A DNA stretch of 50,809 nucleotides from Sulfuritalea sp. (GTDB taxonomy: Bacteria > Pseudomonadota > Gammaproteobacteria > Burkholderiales > Rhodocyclaceae): positions 1-50,809 of the forward strand of contig JADJUP010000040.1 in assembly GCA_016716965.1 (NCBI GenBank). Direction: 5' to 3'. The position numbers and the translations under genes were made by a program. The notes beneath the pieces were generated by a model that was given only the letters and a program-made list of their open reading frames with translations, was not told the origin of the DNA and did no database searches. Positions 1-8,541 of the stretch are shown one piece after another. Within the stretch, counting starts at the first letter, position 1. Every line of letters begins with the position of its first letter.

Positions 1-426
1 GCCGCAGAAACTGGTTCCGCGCCTGGACCGGAGCCCGAAACTGCTGAAGCAGTGGTTCTGCCCGCGGCCCTGGGGGCGTGGCACGAGCCACTCTCGATGT
101 GCGCCCCGGCGGAATCTGCAACGTCAAGCGATGCTCAGTCCCGAAGGACAGGAGTTCCCTCAACCCGCGTCTACCTGGAGGGTCATCCCCAACCGCCGCC
201 GAATATTCTACCGATGCCTACACGGAAGCCTGGGTGCCGTCATAAACCCTTCATGACCGGGATCATCGACTTCGAGGAGCTCGGCGGGAAGACCCGCTTT
301 ACACGGCGCGCGCCCTGCACTGGACCGAGGCCGACCGCGACGCCCACGAGAAAATGGGCTTTCACGAGGGCTGGGGCAAGGCCATCGCCCGGCTTGTCGA
401 ACTCATGTCGACCGACCTCGCATTGA
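1..426 (+). pseudogene. SRPBCC/AHSA1 family protein, 5'-partial and frameshifted
   Basis: C-terminal part of an activator-of-Hsp90-like (SRPBCC) small-ligand-binding protein, cut by the window start. Recognisable pieces sit in different frames: RAWT..., LKQWFCPRPW near bases 14-70, LDVRPGG near 93-113, FMTGIIDFEELGGKTRF near 250-300, then ARALHWTEADRDAHEKMGF and HEGWGKAIARLVELM up to about 410. In an intact homologue these form one continuous reading frame, so at least four single-base indels are present. The stop at 424-426 lies 16 bases before the next gene. Known members include uncharacterised enzymes and binding proteins; no substrate can be given. The breaks may be sequencing errors, because all neighbours up to 3.3 kb show the same pattern. 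Confidence 0.7.
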
Positions 427-442
427 ACACAAGGAGACGACC

Positions 443-879
443 ATGGCACGCGTCAGCACCTACCTTAATTTCAACCGCAACACGGAAGCTGCCTTCCTGT
501 TCTACAAGTCGGTTTTCGGCACGGAGTTCGCCGGACCGATCGCGCGCTTCGGCGACGGCCCCGGCTGCGAAGGCCAGCCGCCGCTGGCAGAGGCCGACCG
601 CAATCTGGTCATGCATGTCGCGCTGCCCATCCTTGGCGGCCACGTACTGATGGGGACCGACGCGCCAGAATCGATGGGCTTCACGGTGACGTCCGGGTAA
701 TGCCATGTACATCAACCTGAGCCCGACACCGCGCCGAGACCGAGCGCCTGTTCGCGGCACTGGCGGCCGGCGGCACGGTCGAAATGCCGCTGCAGGAAAT
801 GTTCTGGGGCGGCTATTTCGCCAGCTTCACGGATCGCTTCGGCATTCGCTGGATGCTCAATTGCGAGAGCAAGGCCTGA
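443..879 (+). pseudogene. VOC/PhnB-like glyoxalase-fold protein, frameshifted
   Basis: Starts at ATG 443 behind a good AAGGAGA ribosome site. The first 85 codons read MARVSTYLNFNRNTEAAFLF, then a YKSVFGTEF segment and a GHVLMGTDAPES segment, the typical N-terminal half of PhnB-like members of the vicinal oxygen chelate superfamily. The frame closes at 700, but the expected continuation (NAMYINLSP, ETERLFAALAAGGTVEMPLQ, MFWGGYFASFTDRFGIRW) follows in other frames and ends at the stop at 877-879. One base too many near 697 and losses near 725-740 explain this. Members of this family are usually uncharacterised and often sit beside SRPBCC genes, as here. Likely functional in the real genome if the indels are sequence errors. 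Confidence 0.75.
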
Positions 880-932
880 GGCCGAGCGCCGAGGCTAAAA
901 TCTGCCGCCCATCCAGACCTGTCCGTGCCGCC

Positions 933-1445
933 GTGAAACCATTATTCGCCCTGCTTCGTCGCTTTTCTGCTGTCACTCGCACTCCCTGCCTGCGCCGCTA
1001 CGCCGGGCGAGGTCTGGTCGGCGGCACGCTGCGCGAGGCCCGCCTCAACGGCCCCACCGTGCCGCCGACGCAGTTGTCTTCGTATCGCGGCAAGCCACTG
1101 ATCATCAACGTCTGGGCCCGGTTGGTGCGGCCCCTGCCGCGCCGAGATGGCCTCGCTCGACAGCCCTCCAAGCGCTACAAGGGCAAACCATTCAAGGTGA
1201 TCGGCATTTCCACCGACGACTATCCGGAAAAGGCCTATGCCTTCCTCGAACGCACCGGAACCTCCTTCGAGAACTTCATCGACGCGCGGCTGGAACTGGA
1301 GAACATGCTCGGCGCCAACCGGTTGCCGCTGACCCTGCTGATCGACGCGCAGGGCCGCGTGCTGGCCAAGCACTACGGCGCCAAGGACTGGGACAGCGCC
1401 GACACGCGGCAGATGATTGCCAAGGCCTTCGGCATCAAGTTGTAA
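933..1445 (+). pseudogene. TlpA-family thioredoxin-like lipoprotein, frameshifted
   Basis: Periplasmic thiol-disulfide protein of the TlpA/ResA family. A GTG at 933 opens a lipoprotein-like leader whose hydrophobic part (FLLSLALPACA, with an LPAC lipobox) is in a shifted frame. The domain then reads SSYRGKPLIINVWA; the active site WCGPC followed by RAEMASLD is present in the +1 frame near 1120-1160, and the normal frame resumes at KRYKGKPFKVIGISTDDY. The C-terminal part (NRLPLTLLIDAQGRV) is intact and carries the cis-Pro of the thioredoxin fold. Two compensating indels about 50 bases apart around the catalytic motif are more easily explained as sequencing error than as decay. Role: reduction of periplasmic disulfides, for example in cytochrome c maturation (inferred from family). 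Confidence 0.75.
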
Positions 1446-1464
1446 TCCCGCAAAGGACCCCTTC

Positions 1465-1896
1465 ATGAGCGCACTGCGCGACGACGTCACCATCGAAGTT
1501 CTGAACCGGCGCGGCGGCGAATACCTGCCGGGCTATCTCGGCATCGAGATGCTCGAACTGCTGGAAAACTCGCTGCGCAGCCGCATGCCGGTAAGAAGCT
1601 GCACTTCGCGCCGAACAATTTCCTCCATGCGGCCAGCATCGTGGCGCTGGCCGACACGACCTGCGGCTACGCCACCATGGCCCACCTGCCCAAGGGCGCG
1701 CAATCCTTCACCACCATCGGAACTGAAGAGCAACCACCTCGGCACGGTATCGGAAGGCAGCATCGCCTGCCTGGCCACCGCCCAGCACCTGGGCCGCAAT
1801 ACCCAGGTGTGGGATGCCGTGGTCACCGACGAGGCGAACGGCAAGAAGATCGCGCTGTTTCGCTGCACGCAGATGGTGCTCTGGCCCAAGGCCTGA
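1465..1896 (+). pseudogene. PaaI-like hotdog thioesterase, frameshifted
   Basis: ATG 1465 follows an AAAGGA ribosome site 19 bases after the TlpA gene. The first segment (GGEYLPGYLGIEMLELLE) and the last (SNHLGTVSEGSIACLATAQH to TQMVLWPKA) share one frame; the middle (KLHFAPNNFLHAASIVALAD, then TCGYATMAHLPKGAQSFTTI) lies in another. This order matches the PaaI/YbgC-type acyl-CoA thioesterase fold of about 140 residues, including the HAA...ALAD helix region. Two indels, near 1590 and 1725, break the gene. Intact members hydrolyse acyl-CoA esters in the cytoplasm; the substrate is unknown here. Confidence 0.75.
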
Positions 1897-1919
1897 GCCG
1901 CGAACGAGGCCGGGCGGAC

Positions 1920-2325
1920 ATGCGCGGCTCGTGCTTTCCTGTGTCCCTGCCGCACGGCCTGTGGCGCTTGTGCGCTTTGTCGCTGCTTGCCTTTACCGCC
2001 CTGCCGGCAGCCGCGCAGCCGCTGACGCCGGGCCGGGACGGACGGCAGTTGGAAGAATTCCGCGCCGAATCGGAAGCCTTCAACCGCCAGGAGCCTTTTG
2101 CCAACGCCTTTCGCGCGGGGCACTACAACGGCTATCTGGCCGGCATTCTCGATGCGCTGCAGGGACGCAGCGTGTTTCCGCGAATGCACTTGCGAACTCG
2201 ACACGCTGGTCGGCCGTTACCTCGCGGACCATCCCGCGGCGCGCGAGCGCCCGGTGGCGGAATGGCTGGTGCCGTTGCTGGAAGCGCGCTATCCCTGCCG
2301 TCCGGCGACGCCCAACAAACCCTAG
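1920..2325 (+). pseudogene. Rap1a/Tai-like exported protein, frameshifted
   Basis: ATG 1920 starts a protein with a clear signal peptide (LCALSLLAFTALPAAAQ). The mature part has FRAGHYNGYLAGILDALQG, then, after a frame change near 2185, CELDTLVGRYLADHP and VAEWLVPLLEARYPC. Spacing and sequence resemble the Rap1a/Tai immunity-protein domain, a small periplasmic family found also in genomes without the cognate type VI effector. No effector gene is nearby, so an immunity role is not supported. The stop at 2323-2325 overlaps the end of the convergent CreA gene. One indel breaks the frame. Confidence 0.55.
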
Positions 2326-2794
2326 CGCCCGCCCCAGGGCATTACCGGCACCGTCGAAATGCTGCTCGCCGGCGCGCCTTCGATCAATTTGCGACTGATC
2401 GCCAGATAGACCAGGACGCGGTTCTTCTCGTCCCACAGGCGCACCACGCGGGGTTTCCTTGAACAGGATGGAGGTGTCCTCGGCAAACACCGTCTCGTCC
2501 TTGCCCAGCTTTTCCGGCAGGACGATCGGTCCGGTCTGCCGGCAGGCCAGGGAAAACTCCGACGGGTCCTGGGCCAGGCCGAAGGTCCCGGCGACGCCGC
2601 CGGTGCGCGCCTGGCTGACGTGGCAGGTGACGCCCGGCACCTTCGGATCGTGGAAGGCCTCGACGCAAATCCGGTGGTTGGAGCCGATCAGCTTCCAGGC
2701 GGTCGTCACGCAACCGACCTGTTCCGCCCGCACGCCCTGCGGCGCAGAGCAGGAGAAATGCCAAGCCCGTCACCCGGTGCCATGAGATTTTCAT
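2322..2794 (-). pseudogene. creA: CreA family protein, frameshifted
   Basis: Small exported protein of the CreA family (function not established). ATG 2794 is chosen over the GTG at 2800 because GGAG lies 4 bases upstream of the ATG and would overlap a GTG start. A signal peptide (ISWHRVTGLAFLLLCAAG) is followed, after a frame change, by EQVGCVTTAWKLIGSNHRIC, VEAFHDPKVPGVTCHVSQAR and TGGVAGTFGLAQDPSEFSLA, the diagnostic CreA core. After another change near 2450 the tail continues as VVRLWDEKNRVLVYLAISRK and LIEGAPASSISTVPVMPWG, ending at 2322. Two indels break the frame. The 3' end overlaps the convergent Rap1a-like gene. Confidence 0.8.
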
Positions 2795-2991
2795 TTTCAC
2801 TCCGCAATGTTGGTCGCCCCGTCCGCAAAACTGCGGCGACGGACCGGCGCCAGTCTGGCCTGCTGGCGCCGGTCTCGCCGGTCGCCCTGCCGCCAGCGAC
2901 CGGAAGCAAGTCCCTGTGGGAAGCCGACTTTCCTGCCAGATCGGCGGCGCGCCCTGGCCCGCAAGCGGCGCGCGACAGGTAAGATCGGCAC

Positions 2992-3325
2992 ATGCCTACC
3001 TTTGAAATAATCAGCCTCGCGGTACTCGGCGCGCTGGCCTGGCTGTGGTTCGACAGCATCCACGTGCGCGACATCGGCATTCGCGCGGCTAAGGCCGCCT
3101 CGCCATGCCGATGGCCTGCAACTGCTGGACGACACGGTTTCGATCAGCAGCCTGCGCCTGGCCCGCGACGACGAAGGCCGCCTCCTGCTGCGCCGCGCCT
3201 ATGCCTTCGACTACAGCGATACCGGCGACAACCGGCGCCGTGGCAGCGTCGTCCTGCTCGGGCCGCGCGTGATCGTGGTCAATGTCGGATTGCGCGAAGC
3301 GCCGCACCTGACCCTGCTGCACTGA
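2992..3325 (+). pseudogene. DUF3301 family small membrane protein, frameshifted
   Basis: Short protein: an N-terminal transmembrane helix (IISLAVLGALAWLWF) is followed by DSIHVRDIGIRAAKAA, and after a one-base shift near 3090 by RHADGLQLLDDTVSISSLRL and RRAYAFDYSDTGDNRRRGSV. This is the DUF3301 pattern of a single N-terminal helix and a small cytoplasmic domain. The divergent space 2795-2991 to the CreA gene holds no gene and no promoter clear enough to mark. Function unknown. Confidence 0.65.
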
Positions 3326-3349
3326 GGCATCGCCCAGTGCTGGCTCGCC

Positions 3350-3787
3350 TCAGAAATGGGCGAACATGTTGTGCGGCGCCTCGGTGCCCATCCGCGTGTG
3401 GATTTCCATCGCCATCTTGCGGTCCGTCCATTGGATGTGCTGCTTCAGCCAGCCGGTAAGAAAGGCCAGCACCTCATCGGCCGCAGCTTCGCTGCCGGCG
3501 ACGCTGTGGCGGCGGAATTCGCCGAGTCGCTCGATAAAAACCGCATGCGCGGCAAGATGCTCGTCCTGATGCGCTGCATCGACGCCTGCATCGAGCATCA
3601 GCTTCTCCTCCAGCGCGAAATGGTCGCGGACGTAGTCGCCCAGGTCGTCCAGTACCCGCTCCAGCATCGCGCCGCGATCGGCTTTCGCTCCGTCGAGGCG
3701 ATTGACCAGCGCATACAACTCCTCATGCTGGCGATCCACCTCCGGCAGCCCGGTGTAACAATCCACGCCCCACTGAATCAGCGCCAT
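3350..3787 (-). CDS. bacteriohemerythrin
   Basis: Non-heme di-iron O2-binding protein, 145 residues, the usual length for a single-domain bacteriohemerythrin. The start ATG at 3787 has GGGAGG upstream; an upstream in-frame extension lacks support. The metal-binding pattern is complete: DRQHEEL, HFALEE, HQDEHLAAH and HIQWTD supply the His, Glu and Asp ligands in family order. Such proteins store or shuttle oxygen for oxygenases or respiration, or act in aerotaxis when fused to receptors. It stands alone here, divergent from the nuclease gene. This is the first intact gene after the damaged region at the window start. Confidence 0.9.
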   Translation of the reverse strand: MALIQWGVDCYTGLPEVDRQHEELYALVNRLDGAKADRGAMLERVLDDLGDYVRDHFALEEKLMLDAGVDAAHQDEHLAAHAVFIERLGEFRRHSVAGSEAAADEVLAFLTGWLKQHIQWTDRKMAMEIHTRMGTEAPHNMFAHF

Positions 3788-3979
3788 GTGCCGCACCTCC
3801 CCGTTTGCATTCCCTGCTCGCCGGCACGTCACGGGAGTCCGCAACCCCGGGGCTCGGGTTTGTGCGCCGAGTATCCCGCAGCCGCGAGGAAGACGTCAAT
3901 CCGCATTGACCGCAACCGCCCCCCGACTTTGGTAGCATGACCGCTCGCCGTTCCGTGCGGCGCCTGGAGCGATCCCGCC

Positions 3980-4561
3980 ATGATCGATGTTCTGTCCGCG
4001 CTTCGCCGCTGCCTGCCCTGGCTGACCCTGAGTGCCCTGCTCGCCACCCCTGCTGCGGGGGGCGATGCCTTGCAGGGCAAGGTGGTCGAGGTAATCCGCG
4101 GCGACATCATCATCGTCGAGGATGTTGCCAGGACCCGGCATACGGTTCGCCTCGCCGGCATCGACGCCCCGGACCTGAAGCAGGCCTTCGGCAAGGAATC
4201 GCGCCAGGGCCTCGCCGACCTGCTGCTCGGCCGGCGCATCGCGGTCGAACGGCGCAAGCAGGACAACTACGGCCGCATTGTCGGCCGCGTCGCGGTCGCG
4301 CCAGCGGGCTGCGCCACCTGCCCGCCGACGCGCGACGCGGCGCTGGCGCAACTGGAGGCGGGCCTGGCCTGGTGGTTCCGCGATGAGCGCCGCGAACAGC
4401 CGCTGGAAGAACAGGGCTACTACGAATATGCCGAATTCGACGCCCGTACCCGGCGCCTCGGACTATGGCAGGACGCGGCGCCGGTCCCGCCGTGGCAGTG
4501 GCGCAAACGCGAGAACAAACCCTACATCACGTTGCTCGTTATCCACCGCGCATCGGCGTAA
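3980..4561 (+). CDS. thermonuclease (SNase-like) family protein
   Basis: Exported nuclease-fold protein, 193 residues. A signal peptide (LPWLTLSALLATPAAG) precedes a staphylococcal-nuclease/OB-fold domain: VVEVIRGDIIIVEDV, VRLAGIDAPDLKQAFGKES, DLLLGRRIAVERRKQDNYGR, then WFRDERREQ...EEQGYYEYAE and an RRLGLWQD tail. The GIDAP and DNYGR motifs are typical; the usual calcium-binding Asp in the first strand reads GDIIIV rather than GDTLTV, a small change whose effect is unknown. GGAG sits just before the ATG. Monocistronic and facing the convergent cytochrome c gene. Confidence 0.85.
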   Translation: MIDVLSALRRCLPWLTLSALLATPAAGGDALQGKVVEVIRGDIIIVEDVARTRHTVRLAGIDAPDLKQAFGKESRQGLADLLLGRRIAVERRKQDNYGRIVGRVAVAPAGCATCPPTRDAALAQLEAGLAWWFRDERREQPLEEQGYYEYAEFDARTRRLGLWQDAAPVPPWQWRKRENKPYITLLVIHRASA

Positions 4562-4608
4562 TTTCGCACGAGGCGGCTCTTCCCGGCCGCCAGAGTGCCA
4601 TCGACGAC

Positions 4609-4998
4609 TTACTTCTGCAGCCCGAGGATCCAGTCCACCAGTTTTGCCGCGTCAGCTTCGGAAATCGCCACGCCGTTGGGCGGCATGGCGATACCGCTGG
4701 ACTCGTCCTTCCAGTGCCGGTTATACGGGGATGTGCCCCCCATTACCGCCGTGGTCAGGTTCTTCCGCGCGTCCTTGGCACCCTTGTAGCGCGCCGCCAC
4801 AGCCTTCCACGGCGGCCCGACCGGCTTGAGGCCCTCGGGTCCCTTGGCATCCAGTTCTATCGCGTGGCAGATGAAGCAGCCCGAACGGGTAGCCAGTTGG
4901 CGCGCTGCATCATCTGCCTTGGCATCGGCAGCAGCGGAACCGGCGGCCAGCAGCGCGGCGACCGACAGGGACAGGCGTAGTGCATTCATGCTATTCAT
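4609..4998 (-). CDS. class I cytochrome c, last gene of the aor operon
   Basis: Small periplasmic cytochrome c, 129 residues. A signal peptide (LRLSLSVAALLAAGSAAADA) is followed by one heme site, CFICH, and a distal Met region (SSGIAMPPNGVAISEADAAK, ending WILGLQK). It resembles cytochrome c-551/552 domains and also the second heme domain of the PedF-like fusion at 10167-10859. It lies 70 bases downstream of aorD on the same strand with its own GAGGAG ribosome site, so it could be read from the aor promoter. AOR works in the cytoplasm, so a direct electron link is not obvious; it may serve the periplasmic alcohol dehydrogenase instead. Confidence 0.85.
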   Translation of the reverse strand: MNSMNALRLSLSVAALLAAGSAAADAKADDAARQLATRSGCFICHAIELDAKGPEGLKPVGPPWKAVAARYKGAKDARKNLTTAVMGGTSPYNRHWKDESSGIAMPPNGVAISEADAAKLVDWILGLQK

Positions 4999-5068
4999 AC
5001 CGACTCCTCAACAAAAAACTTCTTCAAAGCATGTGCGCCCTGGGCGCGGCATACCGTTGTCGCATCGA

Positions 5069-5338
5069 CTAGCCACCCGCCACGGGCGGCCAGATAGCAA
5101 GCGTCTCGCCGTCACGCAATATGCGCCCCGCGCGCTCCGAGGGCGGAACGAAAGTTCCATCGATCAGCACCAGATGTACCAGTTTCTCGGGCAGGCTGAA
5201 GCGCTTGATGAGCTGATCGACCGTGGTCTCCTCCGCCAGTTCCAGGCTCAGCGCATTGGTCTTCTTGCCTTCCGGGGGCAGGTAATCCTGTAGCGTGGCA
5301 AAGAGCTTGAAGGTGACCGGCCGCAGCGCGCCTTTCAT
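5069..5338 (-). CDS. aorD: MoaD/ThiS-like sulfur carrier of the W-enzyme operon
   Basis: Beta-grasp sulfur carrier of 89 residues ending in VAGG, the C-terminal Gly-Gly that is adenylated and thiocarboxylated in MoaD and ThiS. The body (FKLFATLQDYLPPEG..., TTVDQLIKRFSLPEKLVHLV, ERAGRILRDGETLAIWPPV) matches the family. Its ATG overlaps the aorC stop as ATGA, which indicates translational coupling. In Aromatoleum and Thauera a gene of this type follows aorABC and is thought to help make the tungsten bis-pterin cofactor. The symbol is given by operon analogy. Confidence 0.8.
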   Translation of the reverse strand: MKGALRPVTFKLFATLQDYLPPEGKKTNALSLELAEETTVDQLIKRFSLPEKLVHLVLIDGTFVPPSERAGRILRDGETLAIWPPVAGG

Positions 5339-6613
5339 GCAGCTTTCTGCGCGGTCGCCAGGTAGGCGGCCATGAACTGCGTCGGGTCGGCCAGCAGGCG
5401 TTCCTTCCACGGGCCCAGCGGTGCCTGCGTCTGCACCAACCCGCGCAGGGCGCCGACATGCTCGGTCCAGCCGATGCTGGTGGCACCGATCAGCACGTCG
5501 TCCTTGAACTGCAGCGAGAGGTAGCCGTTCCGGGCCGGATCGACCAGTTCCACGCCGGCCCCGCCCTCCGCGGCCGGCACGCCCTGCCACTGGCCGAAGG
5601 AGGTGGAGATCAGCCCCAGGGTGTCGAGCACGTTGATCGCCAGGCTGCCGCCGCTGACGGCGGCGCCGCCGGCCATGTTGTGCGCGGCGATGCGCGCCTG
5701 GTCCACGGCATTGGGCTGGATGGCGTTGAGTTCGGGCTGACCGGTGTGGAAGCCGGGCGCTTCGGTGACATCGCCCGCGGCATAGATGTCGGCGACGCTG
5801 GTGCGCATGGCGTTGTCGACCCGGATGCCGCGCTCCATGCCGATGCCGCTGCCGGCCAGGAATTCGATGTTGGGCCGCACGCCGGCGGCACAGATGACCA
5901 GGTCGGCCGGTGAGTTCGCCGCCCGCGCCGACCTGCCCGGTGACGGCCGCGAGTCTTGCCAGCAGCCCCTTGTCGGTTCCGGCTTCGATCTTGGTGACGC
6001 CGGTGTTGCAATGCACGGCGACGCCCTTGCCTTCGACCCATTGCTTGATCATGGCGCCGGCGGTCGGGGTCATCATGCGCGGCACCATGCGGTCGCCCAT
6101 TTCGACGACGGTGAGCGTGACGCCGCGCGCGGCGAGCGCTTCCATGATGATGCAGCCGATGAAGCCGGCGCCCAGTTGCAGGACGCGGCTGCCGGGCTTG
6201 GCCTTGGCGGCGATGGCACGCGCGTCTTCCAGGGTCCAGCAGGTGTGTACGTTGGGCAGGTCGATGCCGGGCACCGGCGGCATGATCGGCCGCGAACCGG
6301 TGGCGATCAGCAGCTTGTCATAGGGCAGCCGGTCACCACTGGCAAACTCGACCTGCTTGGCCTTGGGGTCGACCTTGGCGACGCGCCCTTCGATCAGGTG
6401 GATGCGCTGTTTGGCGTAGTGGTCGTGGGTCTTCCTCAGGTGGGTGCCAGCTTCGGCAATGTTGCCCTGCAGGAAATACGGAATCGCCATGCGCGAGTAC
6501 GGCGGTTCCTTTTCGTCGCCGATCAGGGCGATCTCGGCGTCGGGTTGCAGCCGACGCAGGGTTTCAGCAGCGACCAGTCCGGTCGGGCCGTTGCCGATGA
6601 TGACGTGTTTCGT
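5335..6613 (-). CDS. aorC: FAD-dependent NAD+ reductase subunit of aldehyde oxidoreductase, frameshifted in this sequence
   Basis: Pyridine-nucleotide-disulfide-type flavoprotein, the subunit that passes electrons from AorAB to NAD+ in the Aromatoleum enzyme. The N-terminus VIIGNGPTGLVAAETL is the FAD-binding GxGxxG fold; PYDKLLIATGSRP and VLQLGAGFIGCIIMEALAAR mark the second dinucleotide fold; ADIYAAGDVTEAP is the distal FAD motif. One extra base near 5909, between GAGGELT and ADLVICAAGVRP, splits the frame. The N-terminal reading continues upstream of the first ATG (6490) to KHVIIGNG, directly preceded by ACG at 6611-6613 with AAGGAAAT before it; this is either a rare ACG start or an error for ATG. 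It overlaps aorD by 4 bases. Confidence 0.85.
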
Positions 6614-6633
6614 GGGATTTCCTTGAAAGCGAT

Positions 6634-6660
6634 CAGGGGACCGGCTGGGCCGATCCCCTG
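6634..6660 (-). promoter_or_regulatory. intercistronic hairpin between aorB and aorC
   Basis: A 12-base inverted repeat with one mismatch and a 3-base loop: CAGGGGACCGGC, loop TGG, GCCGATCCCCTG. It sits between the aorB stop and the aorC start, with no T-run after it, so it is not a terminator. Such hairpins often mark mRNA processing or protect the upstream message and so set subunit ratios; that role is inferred. Confidence 0.5.
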
Positions 6661-6676
6661 AGGGGTGGGGCAGGAG

Positions 6677-8528
6677 TTACAGGCCGAGTCGGTCCAGGGT
6701 TTCCTTGGTCGGCACGCCTTCGGGCGTCCAGCCACGCACCTTGTAGTACTCGGGACGCATCTTGTCGATGCCGCTCACCAGCCCCTTGGCCGGCCCGGTC
6801 TTGGCGGCTTCGGTCTTGAGCCGCGGCGGCAGGTCGTCGTCCTTGGCGGTGAAGCCGGCGGCGTTGTTGAAGATGCGTTCCATGTTCCACACGCGTTCGC
6901 CCAGCAAGGCCAGCTTTTCCATGGTCCAGTTGCCTTCGCAAGCAGCATCCAACTGCGGTTGCAGGTCGGCGAGCGTCCAGGCGAAGGTGGTGAACACGCA
7001 GACGCCGGCACTGTCGAAGACGCTGGTAGCGTCCTGGAAGGCCTTGACGAGGTCGGCCTTGCCCTCGGTGACGAGCGGGTCGGTCTTGACCGGGATGCCC
7101 AGCACTTCGGAGGCGACCGTGTAGCTGCGGAGGTGGCAGGCGCCCCGGTTGGAGGTGGCGTAGGTGAGCCCCATGCCCTGGATGCCGCGACTGTCGTAGG
7201 CAGGGAATTCCTGCTTCTTGACGCCCATGGAGAGTTCGGGACGACCGTATTTCTCGCACATGCGCGCCGAGCCCATGCCGATGATCTTGCCGAAACCTTC
7301 GCCCTTGGCGGTCATCTCGGCCAGGGTGATCAGCGCCTGGGCGGAGCCGAAGGGGGCGTCGATGCCGATGTCGGCCTTGGTGAGTATCCCGAGGTCGTAG
7401 AGTTCCATGGCGGCAGCCACGGTGGCGCCGAACGAGATGGGGTCGAAGCCGTCTTCGTTGCACAGGACATTGGCGTACTGGATGGCTTCGAGGTCGCCAA
7501 TGCCGTTGGCGGAGCCCAGGGACCAGGCGGCTTCGTATTCGAGGCCGCCACTGGCGCCCCAGTATTCGGGTTTGTTTACGACGCTGAAGTGGGTTTCGTC
7601 GATGCGCGAGATGCGTCCGCAGGCGATGGTGCAGCCAAAGCAGGCGGCGTTGGTGACGAGATGGGTCTTGCCGTCGGTGGGCCGCTTTTCATGCATGGCT
7701 TCGCCGGAGATCTTGCGGGCGTCTTCGAACTGGACGTCGCGGTGGTTGCGGGTGGGCATGGCGCCCATTTCGTTGATGACGTTCATCAGGACCTGGGTGC
7801 CGTACTTGGGCAGGCCCTGCCCGGTGACGGCGTTGTCGGCCAGCACTTTCTTGGCGGCCTTGGTGGCGGCCATGAAGGCTTTGGGGTCCTTGATGGTGCC
7901 ACCGCTGCCTTTGGTGCCGCGCACGGCGACGGCCTTGAGGTTCTTGGCTCCCATCACGGTGCCGACCCCGGAACGTCCGGCGGCGCGGTGCAGGTCGTTG
8001 ACGATGCAGGCGAAGAGGACGCCATTCTCGCCGGCGCGACCGATGGAGCAGACCCGGGTCTGCGGGTCCTGGTGGCTCTTCTTGATGATTTCTTCGGTCT
8101 GGAAGACGGTCTTGCCCCACAGGTGGGCGGCGTCCCGCAGTTCGACCTTGTCGTCTTCGATGGAGAGATAGACGGGCTTGTCGGCCTTGCCTTCGAAGAT
8201 GATCATGTCCCAGCCGGCAAACTTGAGTTCGGCACCGAAGTAGCCGCCCGAGTTGGAGCAGGCGATGGCGCCGGTGAGGGCACCCTTGGTGACGACGGAG
8301 TAGCGCCCGCCGGTGGAGGCGACCGTGCCGGTCAAGGGGCCGGTGGTCATGATGAGTTTGTTGTCGGGCGAGAGGGGATCGACCTTGGGGTCGACTTCTT
8401 CGATGAAGTACTTGGTGGCGAGCCCGCGCTGCCCAAGGTATTCCTGGGCCCATTCCATGTTGAGGGCTTCGGTCTTGCAGCTGCCGGTGCTGAGGGTTCA
8501 CGCGCAGAAATTTCTTGTTCCAGGCCAT
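6677..8528 (-). CDS. aorB: tungsten-dependent aldehyde:ferredoxin oxidoreductase large subunit (one frameshift near the N-terminus)
   Basis: Catalytic W-bis-pterin subunit that oxidises aldehydes to acids, about 617 residues, normal for the AOR family. The start ATG 8528 has AAGGAGACC upstream and reads MAWNKKFLRVN; one extra C near 8497 then shifts the frame, and LSTGSCKTEALNMEWAQEYL continues in the frame that is open to 6677. Visible family features: IMTTGPLTGT and GAIACSNSGGYFGAELK (pterin-binding domain), SIGRAGENGVLFA, and the Fe-S cysteines in CFGCTIACGR with a later Cys in SAGVCVFTTFAW. The gene follows aorA by 13 bases. Aromatoleum AorB, its closest described type by operon layout, accepts a broad range of aldehydes. 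Confidence 0.92.
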
Positions 8529-8541
8529 GTCGGTCTCCTTC

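Noticed and set aside
1100..1170. Programmed frameshifting at the TlpA active site
   Set aside because: No slippery heptamer; two opposite indels close together and many indels in neighbours point to sequence error.
1920..2325. Type VI immunity gene
   Set aside because: Only a family resemblance; no effector, vgrG or T6SS gene is nearby.
3905..3932. ACCGCAACCGCC-CCCCGACTTTG near the nuclease start as a ninth repeat copy
   Set aside because: Needs a gap and several mismatches; not convincing.
5053..5069. TGTCGCATCGACTAGCC as an activator site for the small cytochrome c
   Set aside because: Only one half-site matches and no -24/-12 promoter lies between it and the gene.
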